NCBI RefSeq assembly: GCF_036884655.1
Contig: NC_088345.1
Location: 25,453,001-25,517,000, forward strand
Direction of reading: 5' to 3'
DNA from: Musa acuminata AAA Group
Lineage: Eukaryota > Streptophyta > Magnoliopsida > Zingiberales > Musaceae
Length of the DNA: 64,000 bases
Part shown: positions 8,427-20,326 of the stretch, in pieces
Layout: each line of letters begins with the position of its first letter
Numbering within the stretch: position 1 is the stretch's first letter
The notes under the pieces: generated by a model
Told to the model about the DNA's origin: nothing
The model's input: the letters and a program-made list of their open reading frames with translations, nothing else
Databases searched by the model: none
Made by a program: the position numbers and the translations under genes

Positions 8427-10705
8427 TTGCTGTTATACTGCCAAAATTTTCTTGATTATATTACATATCCTTGCTGTCATATAAACTGTAATTTTGCTAT
8501 CAATTCCCTCTTCAATTCTCTCAAGTTTTTGGTGGAAATTACGTCGAGAAACCGTTGTTTCTTCGACGACAATTCTACTCTTACAAGACAGCACATACTT
8601 GCTGCAACTTCCACTGATTTCTATCAAACCTTTGCTATCATCTACCACAGATCCAAAACTTTCATCCACAACCCTAAAACTCTGCCAAATCACACCCTCA
8701 AACTGCACCCAAAACAGCCACAAAACAAGCCTAAACCGCAGCCTACATCCACCAATCCACCAACCCTTTCAACCATCACTTCTCTCAACCTATACATGCC
8801 TTTAACCCAACAACAAAAGAGAGATCTTAACATCATAGATTTGGGGGCATATACTATGGCATCTAAGGAGGCAATCAAAGCTAAATTCGAAGCCTTGGAG
8901 GCACGAATGGAGGATAAGATTCGGATGCTCTTTATTGAACTCAGATTGGGCCGATCACTAAGTCCGAAGAAATCATATCAAGGAGCGAGCTTTGCCCAAT
9001 CACACCAAGCCCATATATATGACTTCCAAGAGAGGGGAAGCTCTATGACCAACCCCAACTATCCATGCATGAGAGTGGATTTCCCTAGATGGGAAGAAGG
9101 AGACCCGATTGGTTGGATCTCGCGCGCGTAGCGATATTTTCGGTACCATAAAACCGCGGATGCATCTATGGTGAAAATTGCAGCTATACATCTTGAAGGG
9201 GATGCTATATAGTGGTTTGATTGGTTTGAACATACTTATGGAGTCCTTTCATAGCGATAATTCAAAGAAGGACTGCTGATTCGCTTCAGACCAACCGATT
9301 ATGAGAATATTGACGAACAACTAGCAAAGATCCGACAAACCTCCACCATTCAGGAGTACCAAATCAGGTTTGAAAGGTTATCTAATCAAACTTGTGATTG
9401 GCCTCAAAAATAGCTATTGAGGACCTTCATTGAGGGCTTGAAGCCGGAGATCCGAGGAGAAGTTAAAGCACGACAACCGTACACGCTTATGGCAGCCATC
9501 TCTTTTGCACGACATCAAGAGGAGAAATTGAACCATGAAGCTCGAAGAACTAGGGTCACTCCTCAACCAGCAATATTGAAGCCCTTAGGCCCCCTTACTA
9601 TTGACCGAGTCCCTGCACAAAAAAGGTTGACAAGAGAAGAGCTTCAGGAGCGATCTGCGAAGGGGTTATGTTGGCATTACGACGAGCCGTGGAGCCATGA
9701 GCATCGCTGTAGTAAAGGGAGACTTTTTATCATTGAACCAGTAAAAGAAAAGGTCATTGAATATCCAGAAGAGAGCATTGAACATAAAGAAGAAGATGCA
9801 GAAGAAGAGCTACAACCGACCGAAGTTACGGTACATGCACTAGCCAGCTACTCAAACCCGCAGACGATGAAAGTTGGAGGCATTCTCAAATAACAACCGA
9901 TCACTGTTTTCATTGACACGGGCAGCACTAATAATATCCTAAACAGTAAGGTTGCTATCTGAATGGCATTTTGAAGTGTGATCGAGAATCGCTGCAGGTT
10001 TGATGTTAAGGTCACCGACAGACAGATTTTGAAGTGTGATCGTAGGCATCCGTAGGAGAAACTATTGCTGCAGGACCAAGAGATAATTGCAGATTTCTTC
10101 CTTCTTCCTCTTGATGATCATGTGGCCATGCTCAGAATTAAATGGTTGACAATAGTAGGTGATTTTTCTTAGAATTTTATGAAATTTTACAGTAAGGAGA
10201 AACAGGTGATACTGCACGGGAAACGTGGAGGTGACGTAACGATGATTTGCACACAACAAATGAAGAAGGTTTTGCATAAAGCATGCAGTGGCTTTTTGGT
10301 ACAACTTGAGCAGCAAACTAAGGGAGAGTCAACAGAATTTGAAGATCCAAATCTACTTCCTTTGCTTGCTGAATTTTTAGATATATTTGACGAACCGTGC
10401 AACCTACCTATTACCCGCTGGCATAATTATTATATAACGATTCTTCCAGGCAAACCTCCAGCAAATGCTCAGCCATATCAGTATCCACATCTCCAGAAGG
10501 ATGAAATAGAATAGATTGTAAAAGAGATGCTCGAAACATGAGTTATTCGACCATGTTGCAGCCCCTACTCTTCACCGGTGCTCCCCATATGAAAGAAGGA
10601 CGGAACATGGCGATTATGTGTTGACTACCGAGCTCTCAATGGCATAACCATCAAGGATAAATACCCTATTCTAGTAGTAGATGAATTGCTTGATGAAAGG
10701 GAGCA
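8427..10705 (+). pseudogene. gypsy Gag-protease-RT start, copy 2, many stops
   Basis: The frame is open from 8427 to the TAG near 9129 (234 codons; likely Gag start at MPLTQQQ, 8796, or MASKEA, 8856) and is then broken repeatedly. Visible stops replace Gln or Trp codons, for example TAG at 9411-9413 and TAA after GGILK near 9891. Recognisable pieces are the capsid region, the knuckle (one Cys changed: [14 protein letters not shown]), the acidic linker, protease DTGSTNN near 9918, and RT start to DELLDE at 10705. A frameshifted patch lies around 9958-10010. The pattern of CAA/CAG to stop and TGG to stop fits cytosine deamination. Confidence 0.85.
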
Positions 10706-11190
10706 TGTTAGAACCCTTGCAGATTCTAAACTTGGGGTTGATCTCTTTAGGGGATCGACCTCCTTGGAATTCTATAGGGGTTCCTCCCTCCAAGTTGCTG
10801 CTTAAAGGCTGCAGAAAAGATTCATCTATTGCTTATAAAAAGAGAAGAAATACATGACTATTTATAGGGCTTCTAAACCCTAACTCCTAATATGACTCCT
10901 ACTTAAGACTCTTACTTCTAACCAACTCCTTGTAGGACTCCTAGTCAAGACTCCTATTCCCTTACAACTCCTAATTCTTCTCTAAGAAAACACCTCCTAC
11001 ATGAATGCCCCTCTCAATTAGGACTCTCATAGCTAGAGTCCTAACAGAATGTCCCCCCTCTCAATTAGGACTCTCCTAGCTAGAGTCATAACAGAATGTC
11101 CTTCTCAATTATGACTCTCCTAGCTAGACTCCTAACAGTTTTACATGAATGTCCCTATCAATTAGGACTCTCCAAGCTAGAGTCCTAACA
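10706..11190 (-). repeat. 3' LTR of gypsy copy 3 (485 bp)
   Basis: Reverse complement of the family LTR, beginning TGTTAGAACC and ending CCTAACA on the plus strand. TATAAATA lies at 10859-10866 (minus). Four hairpin units make it one of the longest LTRs here. It interrupts copy 2 RT at 10705. Confidence 0.9.
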
Positions 11191-11204
11191 GACCCGCCCT
11201 CTTC
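11191..11204 (-). other. polypurine tract, gypsy copy 3
   Basis: On the minus strand the purine-rich run AAGAGGGCGGGTC sits directly before the LTR start TGTTAG. Copy 5 has the same at 59359-59371. This is the expected second-strand primer position; the run is not perfectly purine. Confidence 0.65.
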
Positions 11205-11333
11205 AAATTAGCCTTGTCCTCGAGGCTGATGATTCGTGAATTCTGGGAATTTGATCTTCAAGTCGTCATAGTTCTCCCAAGTGGCATCTTCTATTGGTAG
11301 GTTCGCCCACTGTATTAGCACTTCATTAGTGGG

Positions 11334-11815
11334 TGTTAGGACTCTAACTAGGAGAGTCCTAATTAAGAGGGACATTCATTTAAAACTGTTAGGACTTTAG
11401 CTCGGAGAGTCCTAATTGAGAGGGACATTCTGTTAGGACTCTAGCTAGGAGAGTCCTAATTGAGAGGGATATTCTGTTATGACTCTAGTTAGGAGAGTCC
11501 TAATTGAGAGGGACATTCATGTAGGAGGTTTTTTCTTAGAGAAGAATTAGGAGTTGTAAGGGAATAAGAGTCTTGAGTAGGAGTCCTATTAGGAGTTGGT
11601 TAGAAGTAAGAGTCTTAAGTAGGAGTCCTATTAGGAGTTAGGGTTTAGAAGCCCTATAAATAGCCATGTATTCCTCCTCTTTTCATAAGCAATAGATGAA
11701 TATTTTCTGCAGCCTTTGAGCAGCAACTTGGAGGGAGGAACCCCTATAGAGTTCCAAGGAGGCCGATCCCCTAAAGAGATCAATCCCAAGTTTAGAATCT
11801 GCAAGGGTTCTAACA
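11334..11815 (+). repeat. solo gypsy-family LTR (482 bp) with GTGGG duplication
   Basis: Complete LTR, TGTTAGGACTC to GGTTCTAACA, in plus orientation, flanked by GTGGG at 11329-11333 and 11816-11820. The undisturbed sequence is present in copy 5 near 59497-59503. TATAAATA is at 11655-11662. It has four hairpin units. It is the product of LTR-LTR recombination after an insertion into copy 3. Confidence 0.95.
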
Positions 11816-13838
11816 GTGGGTCATCGTCATCGAGTCACGATCCGTCGATCAATAATGACACTTGGCTGGGTCTGGAGTTCTCTTTGGGTAGTCATATTTA
11901 GTGGGTGGCTTTGGGCTGTCTCCAAGTGTAATATCCCCCATTTTTGAAAATTTAGTAAATGCTTATTTATAAATATGAGGATTATTTAATAATTTTTTTA
12001 TATTAAATAATATTATAATAGAAGTTTGATATGATTTATGAAAGTTTCAGATTTAAGTTAAAAAAAAAAATTAGTGGACATGTGTCATTAGCTAACCTAA
12101 TGGTGCCACCTAAGTTTGCTCTAAGGATGACATCTAGCACTTTTCATGCATGCTTGCCACCTTGAAACTTTACAACTCTTGTGTTAACCAAAAGTAATTA
12201 AATAAGAGATTAAAGGAAAAACTAAATTTAACCTTCAGATGTTGCATCCAACGTGAGTCTAAGAAGAAAAGAGAAGGGAAGAAGAAGAAGAAGAGGAATT
12301 GAAGAAGAAGATTTGATTGAGGTTTTTGCATCAACTCCCCCCATTTGGGAATGAAATTTGTTTAAGGCAAGTGTTCTAACCTCTTCCTACAGAATTCCTA
12401 ATCTCTGTTTTCCTTTTAATTCTTCATAATTCAAAAGATTTCAGCTTAGTACCAAACCGTTCTTTCCTTTTGATACAAAGCCATGAATCTGAAATTTTTC
12501 GGTAATCTGACTTCTATAAATTGTTTTAGATCTAACTTTTAGCACTAAACTCTGATTTATGCAAAACCTAATCCATTTGAAAGTAGACTCAAATATCTTT
12601 ATTTTGACACTAAAATTGAATGATTTGGAGTTTAAATGCCTACTAAGACTTCTGTTTCAATTAACCCTACAGATTCTGTAAAATAGGGACTGAAATATCT
12701 GACCTTCTGTTAGTAAATTGCTCATAACTCTCTAGAGAAAATTCTGAATTATACAAAGCTTGGTTTTTTTGAAAATAGATTCGCATATCTTTCTTTTGAC
12801 ATATAATTTAGTAATTTTGAAGTACTTTTGCCTTCTGAAACATCTGTTTAAATTGACTCTATTAATTCTGCAAAACAGAAATGATCAATTCTGACCTTCC
12901 TTTACTCTATTTGTTGTAACTTCCTGTTAAGAACTCAAAAAATTATAAATCTGAGTTCATCCGAAAATAGATTGATACAGCTTTCCAATGACATCTATTT
13001 TTAGTGATTTGGAGCATGCTTGGTCACTCAAACAATTCAGGAAATGTACCATTCAAATTCTATCAGAATTGAAAACTTTGTTGGGTTTTGCCTATTCAAT
13101 TTTCATCCTATTGGAAATATGATTTTTGCTAAATTCTTCTTCAATTGAGCTTTATATTAGTCCTTTGAAGTTCTTGTATTGTTCATCCTGAAATTATTGT
13201 ATAACTGAAATTTATTATGTAATGCTTTGTTTGCATTTCCTTGTTTGATAAAGGCACATGCATATCTTCGTTGTTCCGCATGTGCTTCTGATATGTGTCA
13301 ATGTTATTGTTCATACTATCCTTTTGTACTCTGGTGTCTTGTGGGATATTGTGAACCTTTGCCAGAAATGGTAAAAGGAGTTATGCTTAGAGCCCGCGAT
13401 TGCTCTGCCGGCCCCATTGACTTCACTCAGACGTGGGTGGATGGAGCTCCCAAACGTGGGAGACTTATGCTTGGTGGTCATCCTGAAATGGATGAATCAC
13501 ATTATGTATGTGGTCCCATAGTGCCCTCTATGTTTATTGATATGATATCCAAAGCTTTGTTTATGAGTTCATATTATGCTTTGGATAAAAATGGAATGCA
13601 TGCTACATCAAAAATGACATACAGCTTGTGTTTATTATTCGGTTCACTTGTTATACTTTGAAGTGTTTTGTTTGTCATTATTATGCCCCCAAACACTCTT
13701 ATGCCTTTGATGTGCGCCTAAATGCTTCATGTGCCATTTGATACATACCTAAATGCTTCTTTTGCCAATGAAATGCTCCAATTTCCTTTCTCCTATTGTT
13801 ATGTCTAATGCCTATTTTTTAACGAGCTAAACCTTTGT

Positions 13839-14896
13839 TTTTTTTGGTAAGTAAAAGTAAATTGATTATGTGTAAAGTTTCTACAAATAGCTTTATCTAT
13901 ACAAGTTATAGACAAAGCCAAGTAACTCATAGAGTGCGATGCGATAGTTATGACTACACATGCTGTAGACTATAACTCCTAATTATAATCAATATAGAAA
14001 ATGTTTATCCAGATATATCAAAACTACCTGTGGGTACATAATTTGGCATCATTCCCAAGATCTTTAGCTAATAGCAAAATTAAATTTGATAAAAATATCT
14101 TTTTCTCTTTGGGTAAAGTGCTCCGTTTTGAGATCTTGCTCCATACAGGATTTTGAGTCTCTAATAATCTCTTTCAATAATTGAGCATTGTTTGTGTGTT
14201 GGCATTCAAATATTCTGTTACATCTCTCCTTCCACATCCACCAAATAGCGCATCTGAAAGTAACCTTTGCCAGTTGTGTTAGAGGCCATTTTCTTGAGAA
14301 ACATTGCATGAGGTCGCTTAGTTCTTGGTGCAAGTTTGGTTGCGGCAGTCTATTGAGTTCAAATCGCTGGAGAATCTCCTTCCATATCCATTTTGTATAA
14401 TCACAAGCAAAATAGAGGTGGTCAACAATTTCTTCTTGTTGTATACAAAGGGAGCATCGGTTAACATGATAGATACCTCTTCTTTTCATATTGTCTATTG
14501 TCGGTAGTTTATTGAGAAGAGCCTGCCATGTACATAAGGAATGTCTTTGTGATCCCGGTTGATCCCATGTCCAACTGCTTGGGACCCACTTGTTATTTCT
14601 TTGCCTAATTTGATTCCATGCGGATGTGGCACTAAATTTGTCATTGTCATAAGGCCAAATAAGTATATCTGAAGAGTTGTTCCTGATTGGAATAGCTATA
14701 ATAGTCGGCCAAAGTGATAACATTTCGGGAGAAATAGGATTAGGGAGACACCAAGCACCGTTAGCAATGAACTCAGAAACCTTCCAATCTTTAGGAGCCC
14801 CAAGATCTTTTCGTATTCTGTCACCATATAATTGAAATATACTCTTCCCATTTACCCAAGGATCAAACCACATATTTGTACTAGTACTAGAAGAGG
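13839..14896 (-). mobile_element. 5'-truncated LINE in the long LTR, 11-bp duplication
   Basis: Minus-strand LINE with oligo(T) at its left end, the 3'UTR, and the ORF2 C-terminus. It is flanked by TAAACCTTTGT at 13828-13838 and 14897-14907. It is truncated just upstream of the MWFDPWVNGKS motif. Confidence 0.95.
14064..14873 (-). pseudogene. LINE ORF2 C-terminal part (zf-RVT), 269 codons
   Basis: Open frame covering the last quarter of ORF2. Visible are WVNGKSIFQLYGDRIRKDLG and the zf-RVT segment with the CSLC ... HLYFAC pattern, then the WWMWKERCNRIFEC region and the normal C-terminus FNFAIS. It lacks endonuclease and RT because the insertion was 5'-truncated, so it is a dead fragment despite having no internal stop. 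The zf-RVT domain in plant L1-type ORF2 is a putative zinc-binding module whose exact role is not settled. Confidence 0.9.
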
Positions 14897-15379
14897 TAAA
14901 CCTTTGTGATTTTATATCAAATGAGGTGACTTCAAATGAACACTTGTATTTCTACTTTTGTAACTTGATACTAAGCCTGCTTGAACTTCTCCTATCGCCA
15001 AAGATATGTTAGACGTTTGCTGAGCTCTTTATGCTCAGTACTATATTCAGCAGGAACTCAACAAGATGATGGGGATATAAGAAGAAAATTTGGGAGTCTG
15101 CTGGATCAACTAAAAGCCCAAGGCTACATTGGAGAAGATCCGCTTAAACATTGGGAAAAGAATAAAATTACATGCAAATTGGAAATCAAAAATCCAGATT
15201 TTGTGGTAGAAGACAAGCCCCAGATTTTGTGGTAGAAGACAAGCCCCGTTGCTATATAAATTTTTTTCAGGGTAGCTTGTCACGCACTGAAAAACTAGAA
15301 TTGGGTTAAAGCAGTGAAAGGCTAGAAGATTTTTGAGCTAATTTTGTTGGATGATGGTTTTTGTTGTATAGTAAACTTT

Positions 15380-17197
15380 TTTTTTTGGTAAGTAAAAGTA
15401 AATTGATTATGTGTAAAGTTTCTACAAATAGATTTATCTATACAAGTCATAGACAAAGCCAAGTAAGTAACTCATAGTTATGACTACACATGCTATAGAC
15501 TATAACTCCTAATTACAATCATCAAAGAAAATGTTTATCCAGATATATCAAAACTACCTGTGGGTACATAATTTGGCATCATTCCCAAGATCTTTAGCTA
15601 ATAGCAAAATTGAATTTGATAAAAATATCTTTTTCTCTTTGGGTAAAGTGCACCGTTTTGAGATCTTGCTCCATACAGGATCTTGAGTCTCTAATAATCT
15701 CTTTCAATAGCTGAGCATTGTTTGTTTGTTGGCATTCAAATATTTTGTTACATCTCTCCTTCCACATCCACCAAATAGTGCATCTGAAAGTAACCTTTGC
15801 CAGTTGTGTGAGAGGCCCCTTTCTTGAGAAACATTGCATGAGGTCGCATAGTTCTTGGTGCAAGTTTGGTTGCGGTAGTCTATTGAGTTCAAATCGCTGG
15901 AGAATCTCCTTCCATATCCATTTTGTATAATCACAAGCAAAATAGAGGTGGTCAACAGTTTCTTCTTGTTGCATACAAAGGGAGAATCGGTTAACATGAT
16001 AGATACCTCTTCTTTTCATATTGTCTATTTTAGTTAATTTATTGAGAAGGGCCTGCCATGTACATAAAGAATGTCTTTGTGATCCCGGTCGATCCCATGT
16101 CCAACTGCTTGGGACCCACTTGTTATTTCTTTGCCTAATTTGATTCCATGTAGATGTGGCACTAAATTTGCCATTGTCATGAGGCCAAATAAGTATATCT
16201 AAAGAGTTGTTCCTGATTGGAATAGCTATAATAGTCGGCCAAAGTGATAATATTTCGGGAGAAATGGGATTAGGGAGACACCAGGTACCGTTAGCAATGA
16301 ACTCAGAAACCTTCCAATCTTTGGGAGCCCCAAGATCTTTTCGAATTCTGTCACCATATAATTGAAATATACTCTTTCCATTCACCCAAAGATCATACCA
16401 CATATTAGTACTAGTTCTAGAAGAGATTGCATAGGAAATGTGTTTGATTAGCCAATTCCTTGCCTTTAAAATTCCTTTCCAAGCTGTAGAGTGGTATGTT
16501 CTTGTTGAAATTTCCCAGATTGATTCCTTTGAAAGATACCTAGCAGAAACCCAATGTGACCATAAGGAACATTTGTTTTGCAAAAGATCCCACAATTGCT
16601 GTACCAGACATACTTGATTCCAATCTCTAGTATTTCTCAAGTTCAGCCCCCCTTCATCTTTCAGTTTGCAAATGCTATCCCAATTTACCATATGCATTGC
16701 CTTATCATTTGTGTCATTCCAGAAGAAGTTCATTAATAACCGTTCAATATCTTGGAGAAGTCCAGCAGGCAGAAAAAATGCATTACACCAAGAGTAGGAG
16801 TGCAATACCGAACGGATGAGTTCGAGTCGTCCTGTTTTTTATAGAAACCTATTTTTCCAAGAAGAAATTCTATTCTTTATTTTTTGCAAGATAGGCTGAC
16901 AGTGAGTTTTGTGAATGTCTGTGGATATGAGCGGGAGACCCAAATAAGGAACTGGCAAGCTTCCCTCGCTAACCCCCAAAGTTTGTGTAATAAAGACTTT
17001 ATCCTCAACGTAAGGGCTCATATATACTTTACTTTTCGCATGATTTAACTGAAGTCCAGAAACCATACCAAAGTCATTCATAATAATAGCCAGGTTCTTT
17101 ACTGAAGTTGGTTCATTTTGGAGAAAGGTAAGTAAGTCATCTGCAAATGTTATATGTGATATATGAACAGAGCCAGCAATGGGTACCTTAATGCAAA
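15380..17197 (-). mobile_element. 5'-truncated LINE in the long LTR, 15-bp duplication
   Basis: Minus-strand LINE beginning with oligo(T), extending 5'-ward to just before the RT FADD motif. It is flanked by TGTATAGTAAACTTT at 15365-15379 and 17198-17212. Confidence 0.95.
15594..17196 (-). pseudogene. LINE ORF2 3' part: RT thumb to zf-RVT
   Basis: Two frames cover the ORF2 region after RT motif A-C: 16839-17081 (MNDFGMVSGLQLNHAKSK region) and 15594-16805 (403 codons, connection region and zf-RVT to the natural stop). They are separated by an in-frame TAA/frame break around 16806-16838 where the consensus reads ...WKNRFLSKAGRLE. The element starts just upstream of FADD, so endonuclease and most RT are absent. 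Confidence 0.85.
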
Positions 17198-17610
17198 TGT
17201 ATAGTAAACTTTACTTCTGATGTAATGTTAAGGATCTGTTGATACTTATGTGTTGTAAAAGTTTAAAGGACCGCTCATGTGTATGGAATGATAAGTTTAA
17301 GTTGTATAAGGATAAGAACTCATGGTAAATAATTATCTTTTTGTGATTGTATATACTTCTATGTTTATGGATTTTTGTTGTGGTTGATGTTTAGTTGAGT
17401 TGTCTTTGGATTTTGTGAATCTCTGAGTGAAGTGGATTATGATTTATATAACGTACATGTTTATGAATTGTGAATGTTGAATTTTGAATGATTCTTAGTA
17501 TCCTCAAATTGTTAGATTGGATCCTGGATTGAATTGATGATGAATTATAATATTATTGATTTTAGACAGGGTCACACTTCCCAAATGTGAAAATTCGGGG
17601 GGGCGTGACA

Positions 17611-18433
17611 CCAAGCACCTATTTAAAACTTTCGTCTGGCCGTCGGTTTGTGGGTGATATGCCATACTCTTTTTCAATTTAGTACTCTGCATATGGAATA
17701 ACTTTGTCCAAAATCTGCTTGTGCAGATGCAAGTAGAATTTATCGTAAGCACAATGAATCCTTTATAGTGTAATTCTTTTGAGTCCCAATTGTAATGAGC
17801 CATGGGGCTTGGTGCTTCCTCCAAATTTTTTATAATCTTACTAGTCTCTGAATCTTTCTGTCATTCCATCTTAATATCCTTATGAAAGTCGCTGGTCGGA
17901 AGTGAAATGACATAAATTTCAACTTGCTCGGGTAGCTGCGAAAGCGCATCTGCAAGAACATTCTCTTTCTCCTTTTTGTAAGTTATTTCATAATAAAATC
18001 CAAGAAGTTTTATTACCCTTTTTTGCTGCTCAGGAGATGATATTTTTCGCTCCAAAAAGTACTTGAGGCTTTTATGGTCGGTTTTATTTTGAAATCGTCG
18101 ACCAATCAAGTAGGGTCTCCACCTCATTGTTGCGCGCACAATGGCGAGCATCTCCTTATCATATGTTGAATTATTTTGATGGGAGGGAGATAATGCCTTG
18201 CTAGTGTATGCGAGTGGTCGACCATCTTGCATGAGAATGGCTCCAATTCTGACTCCAGATGCGTCAGCCTCAATAATGAAGGGTCGGTTAAAATCTGGTA
18301 GTGTTAGCATCGGTGTCGTTGTCATGGCTGCCTTAAGTTTATCGAAGGCAGCAGAGGCTCTGTCCGACCATTGGAAGACATCTTTTTTCAGTAAGGAAGT
18401 AAGTGGTGCATTGATCTCGCCATAGTTTTTCAC
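17611..18433 (-). pseudogene. gypsy RNase H and integrase remnant, copy 3
   Basis: RNase H (17861-18433, 190 codons) has [23 protein letters not shown] and ADALSQLPEQ. A frame break near 17860 follows. The integrase remnant (17616-17824) goes from LHYKGFIVL directly to FWTKLFH and then [16 protein letters not shown]. The HHCC finger and the two Asp of the DDE core are missing, and the Glu position of DGQTE reads Lys. The same junction is found in copy 5. The 3' continuation is cut at 17611 by the long LTR. Confidence 0.85.
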
Positions 18434-18442
18434 GAACTTATA

Positions 18443-20326
18443 TTAGTAGCCTGTTAAACCCAGAAAGCCATGTAGCAATTTTACGTTCCACGGGGTAAGC
18501 CAGTTTTGCATTGCTTCAATTTTGAAGGGGTCTAGTGCCACACCTTCCTCTGATATGATATGCCCAAGATATTCCACCTTCTTATGAAGAAAGCAAAAAT
18601 TCATAGTGGTTGTTGTGTGTTCAAAAGGTGGTTTTTGATATGTCTTCTTCGCATACTCGTATTTGATGATATCCGGATCGAAGGTCCAGTTTTGTGAAGA
18701 TTTGTGCTCCCTTAGCAACTCATCTACTACTGGAATAGGGTATTTATCCTTGATGGTTATGCCATTGAGAGCTCGGTAATCAACACATAATCGCCATATT
18801 TCATCCTTCTTTCGTATGAGGAGCACCGATGAAGAGTAGGGGTTGCAACTTGGCCGAATAAATCCTGTTTTGAGCATCTCTTTTACAATACTTTCTATTT
18901 CATCCTTCTGGAGATGTGGATATTGATATGGCTGAGCATTTGCCGAAGATTTGCCTAGAAGAATCATTATACAATGATCATGCCGATGGGTAAGAGGTAG
19001 GTTGTGCGGTTCGTCAAATATATCTGAAAATTCAGCAAGCAAACGAAGTAGATTTGAATCTTCAAATTTTGTTGGCTCTCCCTTAGTTTGTTGCTTAAGT
19101 TGTACCAAAAAGCCACTGCATGCTTTATGCAAAACCTCACGTTTCCCGGGCAGTATCACCTGTTTCTCTTTACTGTAAAATTTTATAATTAGTTGCATAA
19201 AATTCCAAGAAATATCACCTAATGTCATCAACCATTTAATTCTGAGTATGGCCTCATGATCATCAAGAGGGAGGAGGAAGAAATATGCAATTATCTCTTG
19301 GTCCTGCAACAACAGTTTCACCTGCGGGCACCTATGATCACACTTAAAAATTCCTCCGTTGGCGACCTTAACGACAAACCTACTACAATTCTCAATAGGT
19401 AAGTTCATATAGACAACAACCTTACTGTTTAGGAAGTTATTAGTGCTGCCCGTGTCGATGAGAACAGTGATCGGTTGTTGTTTGAGAAGGCCTCCATCTT
19501 TCATCGTTTGCGGGTTTGAGTAGCCAGCTAGTGTATGTACCGTAACTTCGTTCGATTGTGGCTCTTCTTCTACATCTTTTTCTTCATGTTCAAGGCTCTC
19601 TTCTGAATGTTCAATGACCTCTTCTTCTATCGGTTCAATTATAAGAAGTCCTCCTATACTACAACGATGCTCACGGCTCCACGGCTCGTCATAATGCCAA
19701 CATAACCCCTTTACATATTGTTCCCGAAGCTCTTCTCTTGTTAACCTCTTTGGTGTAGGGACTTGGTCAATAGAAGGGCGGGTTGAGGGTTTCAATATTA
19801 CTAGTTGAGGAGCGACCCTAGTCCTCCGAGCTTCATGGTTCAATTGGTCCTCTTGATATCGTGCGAAAGAGATGGCTGCCATAAGTGTATACGGTTGTCG
19901 CGCTTTAACTTCTCCTCGGATCTCCGGCTTCAAGCCATCGATGAAGGTCCTCAATAGCTGTTTTTGAGACCAATCATGAGTTTGATTAGATAACCTTTCA
20001 AACCTGGTTTGGTACTCCTGAATGGTAGAAGTTTGTCGGATCTTTGCTAGTTGTCCGTCAATATTCTCGTAATCGGTTGGTCTGAAGCGGATCAACAGTC
20101 CTTCTTTGAATTGTTGCCATGAAAGGACTCCATAAGTATGTTCAAACCAGTCAAACCACTGTATAGCATCTCCTTCAAGATGTATAGCTGCAATTTTCAC
20201 CATAGATGTATCCGTGGTGTTGTGATACTGAAAATATCGCTCTACTTGCGAGATCCAACCAATCGGGTCTCCTTCATCCCATCTAGGGAAGTCCACTCTC
20301 ATGCATGGATAGTTGGGTTCAGTCAT
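18443..20326 (-). CDS. gypsy Gag-protease-RT remnant frame, copy 3 (627 codons)
   Basis: Longest gypsy frame that crosses the RT deletion. Order: Gag capsid region (from [16 protein letters not shown]), knuckle with one altered Cys ([14 protein letters not shown]), acidic linker, protease with intact DTGSTNN near residue 291, RT N-terminus ([26 protein letters not shown]), then the shared out-of-frame bridge and deletion, and [14 protein letters not shown] 15-codon in-frame deletion lies just after the VILPGKRE stretch. It ends at a TAA in LTGY where other copies continue. The native Gag start is upstream (20327-20602), separated by a TAA. Confidence 0.85.
   Translation of the reverse strand: MTEPNYPCMRVDFPRWDEGDPIGWISQVERYFQYHNTTDTSMVKIAAIHLEGDAIQWFDWFEHTYGVLSWQQFKEGLLIRFRPTDYENIDGQLAKIRQTSTIQEYQTRFERLSNQTHDWSQKQLLRTFIDGLKPEIRGEVKARQPYTLMAAISFARYQEDQLNHEARRTRVAPQLVILKPSTRPSIDQVPTPKRLTREELREQYVKGLCWHYDEPWSREHRCSIGGLLIIEPIEEEVIEHSEESLEHEEKDVEEEPQSNEVTVHTLAGYSNPQTMKDGGLLKQQPITVLIDTGSTNNFLNSKVVVYMNLPIENCSRFVVKVANGGIFKCDHRCPQVKLLLQDQEIIAYFFLLPLDDHEAILRIKWLMTLGDISWNFMQLIIKFYSKEKQVILPGKREVLHKACSGFLVQLKQQTKGEPTKFEDSNLLRLLAEFSDIFDEPHNLPLTHRHDHCIMILLGKSSANAQPYQYPHLQKDEIESIVKEMLKTGFIRPSCNPYSSSVLLIRKKDEIWRLCVDYRALNGITIKDKYPIPVVDELLREHKSSQNWTFDPDIIKYEYAKKTYQKPPFEHTTTTMNFCFLHKKVEYLGHIISEEGVALDPFKIEAMQNWLTPWNVKLLHGFLGLTGY

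Larger units (their letters stand above)
7140..10705 (+). mobile_element. Ty3/gypsy element, copy 2 (cut by copy 3)
   Basis: Plus-strand copy with 5' LTR, PBS, leader and Gag-protease-RT start. It stops at 10705 within the VDELLDE stretch of RT, exactly where a TGTTAGAACC LTR end of copy 3 begins. Its missing 3' half is not found elsewhere in the window. This is the most decayed gypsy copy. Confidence 0.9.
11191..11926 (-). pseudogene. gypsy C-terminal chromodomain-like remnant, copy 3 (split)
   Basis: The minus-strand sequence flanking the solo LTR (11191-11333 and 11816-11926) encodes pieces resembling the end of chromodomain-bearing gypsy polyproteins, including a LPIEDATWENYDDLK-like stretch best seen in copy 5. 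In that family the domain follows integrase and can steer integration to heterochromatin. Here it is out of frame with what remains of integrase and cut by the insertion, so it is dead. Confidence 0.65.
11927..17610 (+). mobile_element. long solo LTR of another family (~2.8 kb net) with two LINE inserts
   Basis: Starts TGTAATATCC and ends GGGCGTGACA, flanked by CCAAG at 11922-11926 and 17611-17615; the unoccupied site is seen in copy 5 (about 59611). After removing the two LINE insertions and their duplicated targets, about 2782 bp remain. TG...CA ends, a 5-bp duplication and no PBS, PPT or coding domain fit a solo LTR, probably of a long-LTR (Tekay/Del-type) gypsy family; the family name is inferred from general appearance. 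Stretches 11927-13838, 14897-15379 and 17198-17610 hold no gene; a 144-codon frame at 13227-13661 is not recognisable. A 26-bp tandem duplication sits at about 15197-15248. Confidence 0.8.

Noticed and set aside
10990..11190. Short hairpin repeats as a CRISPR array or tRNA-like cluster
   Set aside because: They are the 44-bp subrepeats of the gypsy LTR, found in every LTR copy.
13227..13661. 144-codon plus-strand frame that could be a host gene
   Set aside because: It lies wholly inside a TG...CA LTR bounded by CCAAG duplications, has no recognisable domain, and the surrounding sequence is LTR-like.
14981..15248. Coding-looking segment (84 codons, DDGDIRRKFGSLLDQLKAQG) as a captured exon
   Set aside because: It lies within the same long LTR; I recognise no protein family, and LTR R-U5 regions often give such frames. 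Not excluded, but unsupported.
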